Assembly (NCBI RefSeq): GCF_028657195.3
Contig: NZ_JANCPR020000023.1
Coordinates: forward strand, 83,695-147,694
Reading direction: 5' to 3'
DNA length: 64,000 nucleotides
From: Streptomyces iconiensis
GTDB taxonomy: Bacteria > Actinomycetota > Actinomycetes > Streptomycetales > Streptomycetaceae
The first letter of the stretch is position 1. Each line of letters opens with the position of its first letter. A program made the translations under genes and the position numbers. The notes below the pieces were generated by a model that was not told the DNA's origin, ran no database searches, and was given only the letters and a program-made list of their open reading frames with translations. Below are positions 25,122-33,487 of the stretch, one piece after another.

Positions 25122-26300
25122 TCAGCCGAGGCCGAGGTAGTCCTCGGCGCCGCCCTCCCTGACCGTGTCGAGGGTGAAGCAGTGGAACCCGCCCCCGAAC
25201 AGGCGCCGGTGGCGGTGCCGGACCGGTACGACGGTGAACCCGTGCTGCTCCAGCTTCCGCATGAGTTCGGGACACGCCTCGTTGACCAGGACCGTGTCGG
25301 GGCTGACAGAGAGCACGTTCAGGTCGATGAACCGGCTGCTCAGGATCAGGTCGTCATCGTCGTACTCGGGGAAGTTGTTGGCCTCGGGAGCCGGAGGCAC
25401 GATCAGGTCCCACTTGCGCAGCGCCTCGGGGAGCTTGTCGGCCACCTCCTCGGAGCGGACCAGCAGCGTGCCGGGGCGCAGCGCCAGGACCATGCTGTCG
25501 ATGTGGCTGTCGCTGAGCCGGTGCACCCGGTGGACGCGGAAGCGGCCCTCAAGGTGGCGCTCCAGCCAGTCGCAGGCCATCGCGTGGTTGGCCGTCGAGA
25601 TGTTGACCACGATGTCGCGGCCGAGGCGCAGGCACTGGGCGCCGTCGAGCATCATCTCGAAGCCGACGTCGTAAGGGGAAGGCTGCGGGTCCTCGATCGG
25701 CTCGGTGGGGCCGCCTGCCGTACCGGTCCTGACGTAGGACAGGTCGAACGACGCGTCGGTCATCAGCGGCCTCGGCATGACCGTCCACCGCGCGCCCTGC
25801 TGGAAGTAGGACTGGAAGACCTGGGTGAGGAACTGGGTCTCGAAGTACCGGGACCTGATCATCGGCGGTGTCTCGATGATCTCGTCGCCCAGGATGAGCG
25901 TGTTGTCGCGCAGGTTCAGCGGCGGGATGACGGACGCCGACCAGGCCGGCGTGGTGACGCTCGATGTCGCCTCGTCGAGCGTCATCGGCCGGTGCACGGT
26001 CACCGCGAGGGACTCCAGGGTTTTGGCGATCTCCTCCAGGTCCTCGTTCAGCTCGGCGACGTAACGCTGCTTGATCGGCGTCCTGCGTGCGTCGGCTCCG
26101 TCCCCGCCCCCGGCTCCGTGGCCGCCACCAGGGCGCGGGCGAGGGTAATACCACTCGGTGCGGAAGGAGTTGTCGTTCGCGATGTTGTCATGGAAAAACA
26201 GATCGAACGACAGCTCTCGCTCATGGGTGATGTAATTCTCTGCCGAACCTACGACCACCTCCTTCAGCGGAGACCATTCGTCGAAAGTGTTCAGCTGCAT
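25122..26300 (-). CDS. Amidinotransferase, copy 2 (paralogue)
   Basis: The 392-residue paralogue of the neighbouring enzyme has the same layout: WSPLKEVVVGSAENYITHER, LNLRDNTLILGDEIIETPPM, the His region LSDSHIDSMVLALRPG and Cys374 in FGGGFHCFTLDTVREGG. All catalytic residues are kept, so it is probably active. It converges on copy 1, is transcribed separately, and shares a divergent promoter with the P450. Keeping two copies suggests two different amine acceptors or a double guanidination. The ATG at 26300 gives the same MQLNTFDEW start as copy 1. Confidence 0.93.
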   Translation of the reverse strand: MQLNTFDEWSPLKEVVVGSAENYITHERELSFDLFFHDNIANDNSFRTEWYYPRPRPGGGHGAGGGDGADARRTPIKQRYVAELNEDLEEIAKTLESLAVTVHRPMTLDEATSSVTTPAWSASVIPPLNLRDNTLILGDEIIETPPMIRSRYFETQFLTQVFQSYFQQGARWTVMPRPLMTDASFDLSYVRTGTAGGPTEPIEDPQPSPYDVGFEMMLDGAQCLRLGRDIVVNISTANHAMACDWLERHLEGRFRVHRVHRLSDSHIDSMVLALRPGTLLVRSEEVADKLPEALRKWDLIVPPAPEANNFPEYDDDDLILSSRFIDLNVLSVSPDTVLVNEACPELMRKLEQHGFTVVPVRHRHRRLFGGGFHCFTLDTVREGGAEDYLGLG

Positions 26301-26603
26301 AGCCCGTCCCTTCGCTGGTTTCTTCTTTTCCAGAGGTGCCCGAAGCTCGGAGCGCGCGATCCTCCCTTGTCCCGGGCCGCATGGCACGGGGTGCCAAGCC
26401 ATCCATGTTCTCCCGTCACCACGCAACCACGACAGGTCAGCACTGCCCGAATGGGCAGCACGCCAGCACGAGCAGACGTTTTCTTCCGACGACGTTGACA
26501 CCAGCGCACGCCGAAGCGTCAGATGTGAATTGCCGTGTACTCACACGGCGTAGTTCTGACTCGGCAGCGCCGACGGCTTTTCTCAGAACAAGGAGAAGGT
26601 GTG
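26301..26603. promoter_or_regulatory. Divergent promoter region, amidinotransferase 2 / P450
   Basis: About 300 bases separate the two divergent starts. AGGAGA at 26591-26596 is the ribosome site for the P450. I see no palindrome convincing enough to call an operator, and no other gene. Confidence 0.45.
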
Positions 26604-27800
26604 ATGACCCCTCAGGACGTCCCTTCATACCCGACGGAGCGGACGTGTCCGTTTTCCCCGCCGGAGGAACTCGCCACCTACCGCGAGCACGAGCCGATAC
26701 GTCGCATGCGCTACCCCGACGGCCACATCGGCTGGCTTGTCACCAGCCACTCACTGGTCCGTCAGCTGCTGTCGGACCCGCGTTTCAGCGCGCGTTCGGA
26801 ATTCAAGCGCGCACCGGTGGCGCGGCCAGGCGTCGAGCCTTTCTTCGGCGTTCCCGCGCTGCCCGGCTGGGTCCTGGACCTGGACCCGCCCGAACACACG
26901 CGCATACGCCAGCAGTTGACGGGCAAGTTCACGGCCCGCCGGATGCGGGAGCTGCGCCCCCGGCTCGACCGGATCGTGGCAGACCTGCTGGACGGGATGG
27001 AGCGGCACGGGGGGCCCGTCGACCTCGTCGAGAACTTCACCATGCCGCTGTCGTCCCTGACCATCTGCGAACTTCTCGGTGTCCCGTACAGCGAACGCGA
27101 GGAGTTCCAGCGGGACAGCAAGGTCCTGTTCGGGCTGAACTCCACGGCCGACGACGCCTCGGCCGCCATGGACAGGCTGTACGAGCTGCTGCGTGGCGTC
27201 GCCAAGTCGGGCGGGCAGCAGGACGGTCTGCTGCGTACCCTCGCCGAGGACGGCACGCTCGACGCCGAGGAGATCACCGGAATCGGCGCGATGATGCTGA
27301 GCGGCGGGCACGGATCGACGTCGAGCGCCATGGCGCTGGGAACCTTCGCCCTTCTCGCGCACCCGGACCAGCTCGCCAAGTTCACGGCAGATCCGGACCT
27401 CGTCGACAACGCGCTGGAAGAACTTCTCCGTTACGTGACGATCTTCCATTTCGGCGTTCCCCGTTCCCCCCTTGAGGACCTGGAATTCGGCGGCCAGTTC
27501 CTCAAGGCCGGCGAGTCCATCACGGTCGCCCTGCCGTCGGCCAACCGGGACCCCGAGTGGTTCAAGGAAGCACCCGACCAGCTGGACATCGAGCGGAACA
27601 CCTCCGGGCATCTCGCCTTCGGCCACGGAATCCACCAGTGCACGGGGCAGAACCTCGTCCGCATGGAGATGCGCGCCGCACTTCCCGCGCTGTTCCAGCG
27701 TTTCCCCCGGCTTTCGCTTGCCATACCCGCAGCAGAAGTCCGCATTTACACCGACACCAGTCCCGTGTTCGGTGTGTACGAACTCCCCGTCACCTGGTGA
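26604..27800 (+). CDS. Cytochrome P450 with atypical I-helix
   Basis: The 398-residue soluble bacterial P450 has a haem-binding loop HLAFGHGIHQCTGQNLVRMEM with Cys346 as the iron ligand, and an ExxR helix EELLRYV. The I-helix reads LSGGHGSTSSAM where most P450s have (A/G)GxE/DTT: the acidic residue is Gly and the first Thr is Ser. Oxygen activation may therefore be unusual, or substrate-assisted. It is followed by a ferredoxin 31 bases on, its probable electron donor. Likely roles are hydroxylation or coupling in the cluster product. Confidence 0.92.
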   Translation: MTPQDVPSYPTERTCPFSPPEELATYREHEPIRRMRYPDGHIGWLVTSHSLVRQLLSDPRFSARSEFKRAPVARPGVEPFFGVPALPGWVLDLDPPEHTRIRQQLTGKFTARRMRELRPRLDRIVADLLDGMERHGGPVDLVENFTMPLSSLTICELLGVPYSEREEFQRDSKVLFGLNSTADDASAAMDRLYELLRGVAKSGGQQDGLLRTLAEDGTLDAEEITGIGAMMLSGGHGSTSSAMALGTFALLAHPDQLAKFTADPDLVDNALEELLRYVTIFHFGVPRSPLEDLEFGGQFLKAGESITVALPSANRDPEWFKEAPDQLDIERNTSGHLAFGHGIHQCTGQNLVRMEMRAALPALFQRFPRLSLAIPAAEVRIYTDTSPVFGVYELPVTW

Positions 27801-27831
27801 CCATTCCGCAGGAGAACAACGGAGGAAATCA

Positions 27832-28029
27832 GTGCGCGTGATCACCAATACCGATGCCTGTGTCGGCTGCGGTCTGTGCGCATTCACAGTGCCCGAGGTC
27901 TTCGACCAGGAACAGGAGCACGGAACCGTCGTACTCCTTGACCCCGAGCCTCCCCATGAGCTGCACCAAGACGTGTGGGAAGCCGCACGCTCCTGCCCGG
28001 GCGAGGCGATTTCGGTCAAGGACTTCTGA
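27832..28029 (+). CDS. P450-associated ferredoxin with a four-Cys motif
   Basis: The 65-residue ferredoxin carries CVGCGLC at residues 10-16 and a distal Cys54 in SCPGEAI. Typical actinomycete P450 partners have CxxxxxC and hold a 3Fe-4S cluster; the extra Cys13 gives the full set for a 4Fe-4S cluster. It lies between the P450 and the flavoprotein and should carry electrons to the P450, or possibly to another redox enzyme of the cluster. It starts with GTG behind GGAGGAAA. Confidence 0.9.
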   Translation: MRVITNTDACVGCGLCAFTVPEVFDQEQEHGTVVLLDPEPPHELHQDVWEAARSCPGEAISVKDF

Positions 28030-28060
28030 CAACTCCGAACGGATGGGCGTGAGTTTTCCT

Positions 28061-30247
28061 ATGAGTGTCCCGAGGCTGCTGCGTGTCTGCCTCGTCGGAG
28101 CCGGGCCGCGCGGATTGTCGGTCCTGGAGAGGATCTGCGCGCACGAGCGGAGGTCACCCTCGCACTCCGCCGTGACCGTCCATGTCGTGGACCCCTACCC
28201 GCCAGGAGCGGGCAAGGTCTGGCGCACGGCGCAATCACCCCTGCTGCTGATGAACACCGTCGCTTCGCAGGTCACCGTCTTCACTGACGGCAGCGTCGAC
28301 ATGGAAGGGCCGGTCGAGCCGGGCCCCAGCCTGTACGAGTGGGTGCGGGCCCGAGTACGCGCCGAGCGGGCGGACGCCTCCCCCGACGACACGTACGGCG
28401 GCTCCTCCGGTGGCTCCTCGGAGGGCCCCTCAGCTGACGCCGGTACGGACGCCGCCGAAGCGACGGACGCCGCCGACGCGGTCCGGGCCGAGGCCAGGAA
28501 GCTGGGGCCTGACTCCTATCCGAGCCGCGCCCTCTACGGCCGTTACCTCGAAGACGTCTACCGGAACGTGGTCGCGGAGGCGCCGGCCCACCTCACGGTC
28601 GTCGAACACCGCACCAGCGCGACCGCGTTGGACGACACGCGCGAAGGCCCGCACCGCACACAGGCGTTGACGCTGGCGGACGGAACCCGGCTCGACGGCC
28701 TGGACGCTGTCGTGCTCGCCCAGGGGCACGTGCCCGCGCGGCCCACGGAGCGGGAGGAACAGCTCACCCGGGAGGCCACGGACCACGGGCTCACCTACGT
28801 TCTGCCGGCCAACCCGGCCGACCTCGACCTGTCCGCCGTGGCCCCGGGCTCGCCCGTACTGCTACGCGGCCTCGGCCTGAACTTCTTCGACCACCTGGCG
28901 CTCCTCACCGTCGGCAGGGGCGGCACGTTCGAGAGGTCGGGCGGCAAGCTGGTCTACCGCGCGTCCGGGAGGGAACCGCGCATCTGTGCCGGGTCCCGGC
29001 GCGGCATTCCGTACCACGCGCGCGGTGAGAACGAGAAGGGCGCCCACGGCCGGTATCTGCCCCGACTGCTCAGGGGCGGGACGGTCGAACGCCTGCGGGC
29101 CAGGGCAGCCGGCGGCGAGCGGGTCCACTTCGGCGCCGACCTGTGGCCACTGATCGCCAAGGAAGTCGAGAGCGTCTACTACGAGACGCTTCTCGCCTCC
29201 CGCCAGGAAGCCGGAGCCGACACGGCGTACGGGGACACCCACCGGTTCGTGCGGCGCTACATGGCAGCCTCCGGCAGCGAGGCGGAACGGCGCGTGCTGG
29301 ACGAATGGGGCATCGCGGCGGCGGACCGCTGGGACTGGGACAGCATCGCGCGGCCCTACGGCGACCGCCCGTTCACGGACCGCGCGAGCTTCAACACGTG
29401 GCTGCTGGACCACCTGGCCGGCGATGTCACGGACGCCAGGGCGGGGAATGTGAGCGGTCCCCTGAAGGCCGCACTGGACGTGCTGCGCGATCTGCGCAAC
29501 GAGATCCGGCTCGCGGTGGACCACGGCGGACTGGAGGGCAACTCCTACCGGGACGACCTTCAGGGCTGGTACACACCGCTCAACGCCTTCCTCTCCATCG
29601 GGCCGCCGGTCTCACGCATCGAGCAACTGCTCGCACTGATCGACGCGGGGACCGTGGAACTGATGGGCCCCGACCTGAAGATCGACACAGACACCAGCAC
29701 CGGAACGGACAGCGGCACCGGCACCGGCACCGGCACAGGCATCGGCACAGGCATCGGCACGGACACCGGCACCGACACGGCGGGACCGGCCTTCGTTGCC
29801 ACCTCGCGCAGGGTCGGCGGAGAGCCGGTCAGGGCCACGGTGCTGATCGAGGCACGGCTTCCCGAGCCGGACATACGGCGCACAGCCGACCCGCTGCTGA
29901 GGCACCTCGTCGCGACGGGGCAGGCGGTGCCCTACCGGATCGACGGTGCCTGCGGCACGAGTTACGAGACGGGCGGTCTCGCCGTCACGCCACGGCCGTA
30001 CCGGACGGTGGACGCGCACGGGCACGCCCACCCCAGGCGCTTCGCCTACGGCGTCCCCACCGAGTCGGTGCACTGGGTGACAGCCGCCGGTATCCGCCCC
30101 GGCGTGAACTCCGTGACGCTCGGCGATTCCGACGCCATAGCCCGTGCCGTACTCGCCCCTCCGGCCGGCCAGGAGAGCCAGAGCCGGGAGGCCGAGGCCC
30201 GCGAGGACGCCGGGCGGGACCGGCTCAGCACGGTGCTCCCGGCGTGA
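28061..30247 (+). CDS. FAD/NAD(P)-binding protein, candidate aspartate N-monooxygenase (CreE-like)
   Basis: The roughly 728-residue flavoprotein has an N-terminal nucleotide site VCLVGAGPRGLSVLERI, then a VHVVDPYPPGAGKVWRT strand and the LLMNTVASQ loop typical of the FAD-NAD(P)-binding family. In cremeomycin and fosfazinomycin pathways, long flavoproteins of this kind (CreE, FzmM) oxidise L-aspartate to nitrosuccinate and are paired with a lyase. Here the next gene is exactly such a lyase. A Thr/Gly/Asp repeat of about 30 residues interrupts the C-terminal half. The start at 28061 is uncertain; ATG 28043 is also in frame. Confidence 0.7.
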   Translation: MSVPRLLRVCLVGAGPRGLSVLERICAHERRSPSHSAVTVHVVDPYPPGAGKVWRTAQSPLLLMNTVASQVTVFTDGSVDMEGPVEPGPSLYEWVRARVRAERADASPDDTYGGSSGGSSEGPSADAGTDAAEATDAADAVRAEARKLGPDSYPSRALYGRYLEDVYRNVVAEAPAHLTVVEHRTSATALDDTREGPHRTQALTLADGTRLDGLDAVVLAQGHVPARPTEREEQLTREATDHGLTYVLPANPADLDLSAVAPGSPVLLRGLGLNFFDHLALLTVGRGGTFERSGGKLVYRASGREPRICAGSRRGIPYHARGENEKGAHGRYLPRLLRGGTVERLRARAAGGERVHFGADLWPLIAKEVESVYYETLLASRQEAGADTAYGDTHRFVRRYMAASGSEAERRVLDEWGIAAADRWDWDSIARPYGDRPFTDRASFNTWLLDHLAGDVTDARAGNVSGPLKAALDVLRDLRNEIRLAVDHGGLEGNSYRDDLQGWYTPLNAFLSIGPPVSRIEQLLALIDAGTVELMGPDLKIDTDTSTGTDSGTGTGTGTGIGTGIGTDTGTDTAGPAFVATSRRVGGEPVRATVLIEARLPEPDIRRTADPLLRHLVATGQAVPYRIDGACGTSYETGGLAVTPRPYRTVDAHGHAHPRRFAYGVPTESVHWVTAAGIRPGVNSVTLGDSDAIARAVLAPPAGQESQSREAEAREDAGRDRLSTVLPA
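29692..29785. repeat. Hexanucleotide-type repeat inside the flavoprotein gene
   Basis: Repeats based on GGCACCGGCACC and GGCACAGGCATC encode alternating Thr-Gly, Ile-Gly and Thr-Asp. The array keeps the frame. It probably codes for a flexible surface loop and may vary in copy number. Confidence 0.75.
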
Positions 30248-30348
30248 CGGCCGCCCCACAACCGAGTGCCGGGTTGCCGGGGCCCGGGTTGCCGGGCTGC
30301 CCCGGCCGGTGAACGGTTCGCTCCCTCCGAGGAAGAAGGCAGAACGCC

Positions 30349-31809
30349 ATGCCCCACCCCTACGACCCGTCCGACCCTGCCCAGCCGGGCGGCCCTTCAG
30401 GCTCCTCCGCCTCCTCCGCCTCCTTCGACGGCGGGGCCGACACCGGCCTGCTGTCACCCGTCAGGGCCGGGACTCCCACCGAGGCCGCACTCTGCGACCG
30501 CGCGTGGCTCCAGGCACTGTTGGACGCCGAGTCGGCGCTCGGCAGGGCGCAGGCGGGGCTCGGGAGCGTTCCCTTGGAAGCCGTGCGCGCGATCACCCGC
30601 GCCGCCAGGGCCGACCACATGGACATCAGGGCACTCGCCGTCGAAGCTCGTGAGACCGCGAACCCGGTGGTCGGAGTGGTACGGGCGCTCAGCAGCCTGG
30701 TCGCAGCAGATGATCCGGCCGCTGCCGAATACGTGCATCGCGGCTCCACCAGCCAGGACATCTTCGACACCGGCGCGATGCTCGTCTGCGTACGCGCGCT
30801 GCGGCTGACCGTGGCCGACCTGGACCGCTCGGCCGAGGCACTGGCCGAACTCGCCGAGCGGCACCAGGACACGGTGATGGCAGGCCGGACCCTCGCACTG
30901 CACGCCGTCCCGACCACCTTCGGGCTCAAGGCGGCCGGCTGGCGGCAGTCGCTTCTCGACGCACGGCAGCGCGTGGACCGCGTACTCGCTTCCCTGCCGG
31001 TTTCGCTCGGGGGCGCCTCCGGCACGCTGGCCGGATACCTGGAGTACGCCGCTCTCCACGACGGCCGCAGGCCCGACCCCGGCGAGTACCTCGACCGGCT
31101 CACGGACGCTTACGCAGCCGAGACCGGGCTCGCGCGCCCTGTCCTCCCCTGGCACGCGCTGCGCACCCCGATCGCCGACCTCGCGGCCGTTCTGGCCCTG
31201 ACAGCCGGGGTACTCGGGAAGATCGCGGTCGATGTCCTCACGCTCTCCAGGACCGAGATCGGAGAGGTGGCCGAACCACATGTCGCGGGCCGGGGCGGCT
31301 CCTCCGCCATGCCGCACAAACGGAACCCGGTGCTCAGCACCATGATCCGCAGTGCGGCGCTCCAAGTGCCCTCGCTGGCGGCAGGCTTGACCCAGTGCCT
31401 GGCCTCGGAGGACGAACGGTCGGCCGGTGCCTGGCACGCGGAGTGGCTGCTCCTTCGCGAATGCCTACGGCTGACGGGAGGCGCCGCCCACACGGCAGCG
31501 GAACTCACCGAGGGTCTGGTGGTCAGGCCGGACCGGATGCACGAGAACCTCGGCCTCACCGGAAGCCTCATGATGTCCGAGCGCATCGCCGCCGTACTGG
31601 CGCAGCGGATCGGCAAGGCGCGCGCGAAGCAGCTGCTCACCGAGGCGGCATCGGACGCGGCACGGACCGGCAAGCCCCTGGCTCAGGTGGCAGGCGCCCT
31701 CCCCGAGGTGGCGGCCCACCTCAGTACCGAGGAGGTCGAGGCCCTCCTCGAACCCGCCGAGTACACCGGCGCGGCACGGGCACTGGTCGTCCGCGCATCG
31801 GGTGCGTAG
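30349..31809 (+). CDS. Aspartase/adenylosuccinate-lyase-family lyase, candidate nitrosuccinate lyase (CreD-like)
   Basis: The 486-residue lyase carries the superfamily signature GGSSAMPHKRNPVLS, the early HRGSTSQDIFDTG and the TLALHAVPTTFGLKAAGW segments. By family it could be an adenylosuccinate lyase or carboxymuconate cycloisomerase, but neither fits the context. CreD and FzmL, in the same superfamily, split nitrosuccinate into fumarate and nitrous acid and sit beside a CreE-type flavoprotein, as here. The first 40 residues are Pro/Ser-rich and low-complexity. It is the last plus-strand gene of the cluster. Confidence 0.75.
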   Translation: MPHPYDPSDPAQPGGPSGSSASSASFDGGADTGLLSPVRAGTPTEAALCDRAWLQALLDAESALGRAQAGLGSVPLEAVRAITRAARADHMDIRALAVEARETANPVVGVVRALSSLVAADDPAAAEYVHRGSTSQDIFDTGAMLVCVRALRLTVADLDRSAEALAELAERHQDTVMAGRTLALHAVPTTFGLKAAGWRQSLLDARQRVDRVLASLPVSLGGASGTLAGYLEYAALHDGRRPDPGEYLDRLTDAYAAETGLARPVLPWHALRTPIADLAAVLALTAGVLGKIAVDVLTLSRTEIGEVAEPHVAGRGGSSAMPHKRNPVLSTMIRSAALQVPSLAAGLTQCLASEDERSAGAWHAEWLLLRECLRLTGGAAHTAAELTEGLVVRPDRMHENLGLTGSLMMSERIAAVLAQRIGKARAKQLLTEAASDAARTGKPLAQVAGALPEVAAHLSTEEVEALLEPAEYTGAARALVVRASGA

Positions 31810-31901
31810 TGGGCAACGGCGGGGCCGAGGGCCATTACTTCGTGCCGCGCGGGATCGCCGCCGGTCGTGAGTCGATGGCCGGTGGAACGGTCAGCGGTCG
31901 G

Positions 31902-32201
31902 CTATGAGCGGTCGGTCTCAGGGTTCAGGGACAGCTTCTCCGCCGGGCGGCCCCGCTTGCGTTCCTTGACCTCGGGCACCCAGGCGATCACGGCGCCGCT
32001 GTCCATGAGGGAGCCGACCACGTCGTAGAGGGTGGTGCGGGACAGGGCGCAGAGTCTCCCCAACTCGCCTCGGGTCAGCGGGCCGTGGGTGCGCAAGAGT
32101 TGCAGCAGCAATTTCTCATGTTCTCGCCGTGAGCGAGAAGCACGACCACGCTGCCGCGTCACTTCCGAGGATGTGGGGGGCTGCACCATGTCGGTCACCA
32201 T
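31902..32201 (-). CDS. Small winged-helix regulator
   Basis: The 99-residue protein consists of little more than a winged helix-turn-helix: EKLLLQLLRTHGPLTRGEL, then LCALSRTTLYDVVGSLMDSG and a basic wing KERKRGRPAEKLSL. It resembles the DNA-binding part of ROK or MarR-like repressors without a sensor domain. It converges on the lyase at the cluster edge and may be a cluster-linked regulator or a truncated ROK protein. The start may be ATG 32201 or 32189. Confidence 0.65.
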   Translation of the reverse strand: MVTDMVQPPTSSEVTRQRGRASRSRREHEKLLLQLLRTHGPLTRGELGRLCALSRTTLYDVVGSLMDSGAVIAWVPEVKERKRGRPAEKLSLNPETDRS

Positions 32202-32740
32202 TACCGGGTGACCACGAGTACCGGTCGAGTCCGGCGAATTACCGGTTCGGCTATGCGTTCAAACACGCCCTGTCTCCCTTGGATTCTTACGGTGAAAAGA
32301 ACGAGAAGCAGCCAGGTTGACGTGAGGACGGGCAACGTACGCCCACGGCCGGACCGAAGAGACGAAGTGACCCGGGCCGGGAGCACGTTGTCGTTTTCCT
32401 CTACCCGTTCACGACGTCGGGGAGGCCGAAGACGGTTCGGCGATGTGAGTTATTCCTGACCGTCTCTCACTTTTCCGTGGAAGGTGAGCGTGCCCTCGGC
32501 GCGGACTCCGGGTGCCGGCAAACGGGCGGAACTCGCCGCGTGCCGAACGGAAACCCCCGGAAGAACCGGTTGCCGCTACGTGCTGTCACGCCGACGAGCC
32601 TAGGAGCGCGCGTGGGCATGATCATCAGGCTCGGGGAGGAGCGCCGTCTCTCACCAAAGGTGGAGAACGGCACGGTGTGCCATCCCCTCTCGCGGGACGG
32701 TACGCCGCGTATGGCGGTCGAAGGCATCGGACTCATGCGC
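32202..32740. other. Intergenic region with no gene seen
   Basis: None of the frames shows protein-like composition, family motifs and a ribosome site together. It includes the upstream region of the small winged-helix gene. It probably marks the right edge of the biosynthetic cluster. Confidence 0.4.
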
Positions 32741-33487
32741 CTAGGGCGCGGGGTGCGGCCCGGTCCGTGGGCGCGCGGGAAGACTGAGGGCACCGGGCAG
32801 GGCCGCGAAGGCCGACCGTAGATCAGCGATCAGCTCGTCCCGCGTGGGCACGCTCTTCCGTGCCGCCCGCGCCGACTTGCACGCCGACTGCCCCGACGTA
32901 CGCGCCGGTTGGGCCGCCTCCCGTGCGGACGGCGCCGGCTCACGTGCCGTCCGGGCCGACCAGTCGCGCAGCGCCTGGTGGAACGCCGCCGTCACCATGT
33001 CGAGCGCGAGCCGTGCGCGCAGGTCGTGCGGCGCGGGCAGGTCCAGCGAGTCGTGGAGAACGCCGAGGAGGGCGCGACCGGTGCGCTCGCAGAACTGACG
33101 TCCGTGCGCGTCGACCGACGGTGTCCGGTCGGCCAGTTGACGGCTGAGCGCCAGCCGCTGGGTCCACGCTTCGTCCGTCATCTGCTCCAGCGCGGCCAGC
33201 AGCGCCTCCTGAAGCAACTCCAGAAGGCCGGCACCTTCCGCCTCAGGGGCGCGGACCTTCAACTCCTCCAGGCAGGCCGCCCACAGGTCGTTGGCGGGGG
33301 AGAGAGCGACGTCTTCTTTGCCGGCGAAGTTCCGGAAGAAGGTGCGCTGGGAGACCTCGACGGCGTCGCACAGGTCGTCGAGCGTCGTGCCGTCGAAGCC
33401 GCGCTCCGTGAACAGGTCGAGGGCGGTGTCGATGAGCTGCTGCCGGGTGCGCTGCTTCTTGCGCTCGCGCAGGGTCGTAGCCGCCAT
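32741..33487 (-). CDS. TetR-family regulator
   Basis: This 248-residue protein has an N-terminal helix-turn-helix at about residues 10-58 (RERKKQRTRQQLIDTALDLF, VSQRTFFRNFAGKEDV), which is close to the actinomycete group with a C-terminal TetR_C_17-like domain. Length is typical except for an Ala/Arg/Ser-rich stretch before the last helix. I chose ATG 33487; the upstream in-frame extension is low-complexity. It stands alone. Its target is unknown. Confidence 0.85.
   Translation of the reverse strand: MAATTLRERKKQRTRQQLIDTALDLFTERGFDGTTLDDLCDAVEVSQRTFFRNFAGKEDVALSPANDLWAACLEELKVRAPEAEGAGLLELLQEALLAALEQMTDEAWTQRLALSRQLADRTPSVDAHGRQFCERTGRALLGVLHDSLDLPAPHDLRARLALDMVTAAFHQALRDWSARTAREPAPSAREAAQPARTSGQSACKSARAARKSVPTRDELIADLRSAFAALPGALSLPARPRTGPHPAP

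Noticed and set aside
30349..31809. Adenylosuccinate lyase or 3-carboxymuconate cycloisomerase
   Set aside because: Family resemblance only; no purine or protocatechuate genes nearby, while the flavoprotein neighbour favours a CreD-like role.
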